From Clostridia bacterium (lineage in GTDB: Bacteria > Bacillota > Clostridia > Christensenellales > Maliibacteriaceae): a stretch of DNA of 6,501 nt. A model generated the notes under the pieces. That model saw nothing but the letters and a program-made list of their open reading frames with translations, was not told the origin of the DNA and ran no database searches. Both the position numbers and the translations under genes were made by a program. This document shows, in pieces, positions 4,589-6,501 of this stretch (within the stretch, counting starts at the first letter, position 1; each line of letters starts with the position of its first letter). The stretch covers positions 1 through 6,501 of the forward strand of contig JAGBGW010000025.1 of assembly GCA_017935825.1 (NCBI GenBank). Reading direction: 5' to 3'.

Positions 4589-5662
4589 ATGAAGAAGACT
4601 TCGATCGGCGGCCAGGCCGTTATGGAAGGCGTCATGATGAAGTCCATGGACAACATGGCACTTGCTGTGCGAAATACAAAGGGCGAGATCGTCATGACGG
4701 AGCAGAAGATCGCTCCCTGGATGAAAAAGAATAAGCTTTTTTCCAAACCCTTTATCCGCGGCGCGGTGAACCTTGCAGAATCCTTGACGCTGAGCATGAA
4801 GAACCTGACCGATTCTGCGACCCTTGCAGGTATCGAGGAAGAACCCACCAAGTTTGAAAAATGGCTTGCCAAAAAGACGGGCAAATCCGCAATGGATGCC
4901 ATGATGCCCTTTGCGGTGTTTTTTGCTATCCTGCTTTCCATTGGCCTTTACATCGTCCTTCCTGCACTTTGCGCAAAGCTTTTCCAGCTGTTTATTGAAA
5001 AAGGCTTTGTGGTCAACCTTTTGGAAGGGCTTGTGCGTATGCTGGTTCTGATTGGCTATCTTGCTATTGTTTCCCGTATGGAAGACGTACGCCGTCTGCT
5101 TGCCTACCACGGCGCGGAGCATAAGACCATCGCCTGCTACGAGGCAGGTCTTGAACTGACACCTGAAAATGCGCGGGGCATGTCCCGTCTGCATCCCCGC
5201 TGCGGCACAAGCTTTTTGTTCCTTGTGATGCTCATCAGCATCCTGATCTTCCTTTGCTTTGGTGCAATTGAATCTGTTCTTGTGCGTGTCGCTACCCGCC
5301 TTTTGATGGTGCCCATTGTGGCTGCACTGAGCTATGAAGCACTCAAAGCTTTGGCAAAGGGCAAGGGCAAGTGCATTGCTTTCATCCGTGCGCCCGGTCT
5401 TTGGATGCAGAAATTCACCACCAAGGAACCTGACGATGAAATGCTGGAAGTCGCCATTGCCGCCTTCAAGCGTGTGCTTGAAATGGACGAGGAAGACGAA
5501 CAGGCTCGTCTTGCTGCAAAGGCAGAAAAGGAAGCCGAAAAAGCAGCGCAGGAAGCTGAAAATCAGGAAGAAATCCCTGCTGAAGAAGCTGCAGAGGAAT
5601 CTTCTGTCGTGGAAACTGTGGAAGAACTTTCCAACGAAGAACCTGTAAAGGAAGAAGTATGA
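4589..5662 (+). CDS. yqhQ: DUF1385 / YqhQ-family membrane protein with acidic C-terminal tail
   Basis: A 357-residue integral membrane protein of the DUF1385 (YqhQ) family, whose biochemical role is not established. Diagnostic segments are present: GGQAVMEGVMMK at 7-18, an FIRGAVNLAESL segment at 55-66, YHGAEHKTIACYE at 173-185 and LHPRCGTSFLF at 201-211. Four hydrophobic segments are likely membrane helices, at about 105-127, 141-162, 207-229 and 233-252. The conserved H174, E177, H178, H202 and C205 could form a metal or active site near the membrane, which is inference. After a short conserved region ending near 300 comes a roughly 60-residue tail rich in glutamate and alanine, low in complexity and probably disordered or helical. 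The ribosome binding site AGAGGAG (4572-4578) lies 10 bases before the ATG. Its stop overlaps the prmC start by 4 bases (ATGA), so the two are co-translated. The rpmE-yqhQ-prmC order is a recurrent clostridial arrangement. Confidence 0.9.
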   Translation: MKKTSIGGQAVMEGVMMKSMDNMALAVRNTKGEIVMTEQKIAPWMKKNKLFSKPFIRGAVNLAESLTLSMKNLTDSATLAGIEEEPTKFEKWLAKKTGKSAMDAMMPFAVFFAILLSIGLYIVLPALCAKLFQLFIEKGFVVNLLEGLVRMLVLIGYLAIVSRMEDVRRLLAYHGAEHKTIACYEAGLELTPENARGMSRLHPRCGTSFLFLVMLISILIFLCFGAIESVLVRVATRLLMVPIVAALSYEALKALAKGKGKCIAFIRAPGLWMQKFTTKEPDDEMLEVAIAAFKRVLEMDEEDEQARLAAKAEKEAEKAAQEAENQEEIPAEEAAEESSVVETVEELSNEEPVKEEV

Positions 5663-6501
5663 ACCTTTGGCAGCTGAAAAATGAACTTACGGCGCGCTTG
5701 CAGGACGCCTGTGTGGATGCACCGGCACTGCAGGCGCGTCTTGTACTGGAAAAAGTTTTGTCCATGTCCGCCTTTGAAATGACGCTTCAAAAAGACCGCA
5801 TCGTAACAGAGGAAGAAGTCGCACAAATCGAAGCCATGGCAAAGCGCATCGAATCGGGGGAACCCGTTCAATATGTGCTTGGGCAGCAGCAGTTTCTGGA
5901 CTTGATGCTGCATGTGGAGCCGGGCGTGCTGATCCCCCGAAGTGAGACGGAGGAACTGGCAGACCATGCGGCAAATCTTCTGAATCAAATGGCTGGTACG
6001 CCCCGTGCGCTTGACCTTTGCACAGGCAGCGGCGCGATCGCGCTGGCTTTGAAACATCGTGTGCCCAAGGCAGATGTTACTGCATCGGATTTATCCGACG
6101 ATGCGCTTGCCATCGCAAAGGGCAATGCGCAAATGCTGGGTTTGGATGTTGCGTTTGTAAAGAGCGATTTGTTCCAAAACATTGAAGACATCTTTGATAT
6201 GATCGTCAGCAATCCGCCCTATATTCCCACGTCCGATTGTCTTCAGCTGGATCGAAATGTCCGCGACTATGAGCCTATGATGGCACTGGATGGCGGCAGG
6301 GATGGTCTTGATTTCTATCGTGCCATTGCAAAGGAAGCGCCCAAGCACCTTCGTGCCGACGGCTATTTGATGCTGGAAGTGGGCTTTGATCAGTCCGACG
6401 ACGTGATGGCGCTGCTGCAGGATGAATTTTCTCATATCCATGTTCTGCGTGATATGCAGGACATTTCCCGTATGGTCATTGCAAGAAAGAAGGTGGATGC
6501 A
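5659..6501 (+). CDS. prmC: Release factor glutamine methyltransferase PrmC, cut by window edge
   Basis: PrmC (HemK) uses S-adenosylmethionine to methylate the glutamine of the GGQ motif in peptide release factors RF1 and RF2, which raises their activity in translation termination. The 281 visible residues contain the helical N-terminal release-factor-binding domain (about 1-75), the linker segment GEPVQYVLG at 67-75, the LIPRSETEEL motif at 91-100 and the Rossmann methyltransferase domain. SAM motif I is DLCTGSGAIALAL at 119-131, and the substrate-glutamine motif NPPY is at 185-188. A family segment YEPMMALDGGRDGLDFY is at 204-220. Serine replaces the usual proline in PRPETE, a minor change. 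The frame is still open at the last base, but the DISRMVIARK segment near 268-277 matches the normal C-terminal strand, so only a few residues should be missing. The ATG overlaps the yqhQ stop by 4 bases; no separate promoter is seen. Confidence 0.95.
   Translation, partial: MNLWQLKNELTARLQDACVDAPALQARLVLEKVLSMSAFEMTLQKDRIVTEEEVAQIEAMAKRIESGEPVQYVLGQQQFLDLMLHVEPGVLIPRSETEELADHAANLLNQMAGTPRALDLCTGSGAIALALKHRVPKADVTASDLSDDALAIAKGNAQMLGLDVAFVKSDLFQNIEDIFDMIVSNPPYIPTSDCLQLDRNVRDYEPMMALDGGRDGLDFYRAIAKEAPKHLRADGYLMLEVGFDQSDDVMALLQDEFSHIHVLRDMQDISRMVIARKKVDA

Noticed and set aside
4460..5194. 244-residue open frame on the minus strand
   Set aside because: It lies antisense to yqhQ, which has clear family motifs; the translation is rich in histidine and cysteine, has no recognisable domain and no good ribosome binding site.
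5563..6057. 164-residue minus-strand frame across the yqhQ-prmC junction
   Set aside because: It crosses two well-supported genes on the other strand, and its leucine/glutamine-rich sequence mirrors the GAA-rich tail codons of yqhQ.
1..6501. Insertion sequences, CRISPR arrays, tRNA or rRNA genes
   Set aside because: No transposase motifs, terminal repeats, spaced direct repeats or tRNA-like cloverleaf sequences were seen anywhere in the window.

Overview
The window looks like a chromosomal housekeeping region of a mid-GC member of the Clostridia (Bacillota). Three things point there: a DUF1934/YwiB-type gene, the gene order rho-rpmE-yqhQ(DUF1385)-prmC, and strong AGGAG-type ribosome binding sites with extended -10 promoters. 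I cannot place it to genus from sequence alone. There are no signs of mobile DNA, CRISPR, tRNA or rRNA.

Layout. On the minus strand, positions 1-78 hold the first 26 codons of an unidentified gene reading out of the window. The divergent intergenic region (79-264) carries promoters for both directions and a perfect 22-bp inverted repeat in the leader of the minus-strand gene. On the plus strand a compact three-gene operon follows: a DUF1934/YwiB-like protein (265-693), a 200-residue protein that resembles the two ends of arginyl-tRNA synthetase without a catalytic domain (686-1288), and an MBL-fold metal-dependent hydrolase (1285-1917). The genes overlap by 8 and 4 bp and end at a strong intrinsic terminator (1930-1963).

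Next comes a well-formed promoter (1972-1999), a U-rich leader of about 110 nt, and rho (2117-4087). This Rho has 656 residues against roughly 420 in E. coli or B. subtilis. The extra length is a low-complexity insertion of about 230 residues between the Rho-N domain and the RNA-binding cold-shock domain. No intrinsic terminator follows rho. rpmE (zinc-type ribosomal protein L31, 4216-4413) has its own promoter, a structured leader that could regulate it, and a hairpin terminator (4427-4468). Then yqhQ (DUF1385 membrane protein, 4589-5662) overlaps by 4 bp with prmC (5659 to the window edge), the methyltransferase for the GGQ glutamine of peptide release factors. In related genomes prfA usually follows, but it lies outside this window.

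The right half therefore groups transcription termination (Rho), a ribosomal protein (L31) and translation termination (PrmC), a common arrangement in Clostridia. The points most worth a second look are the ArgS-like protein without a catalytic core, the large Rho insertion with its FGxDV repeats, the alternative hairpins in the rpmE leader, and the perfect palindrome upstream of the minus-strand gene. I found no clearly new multi-gene system.
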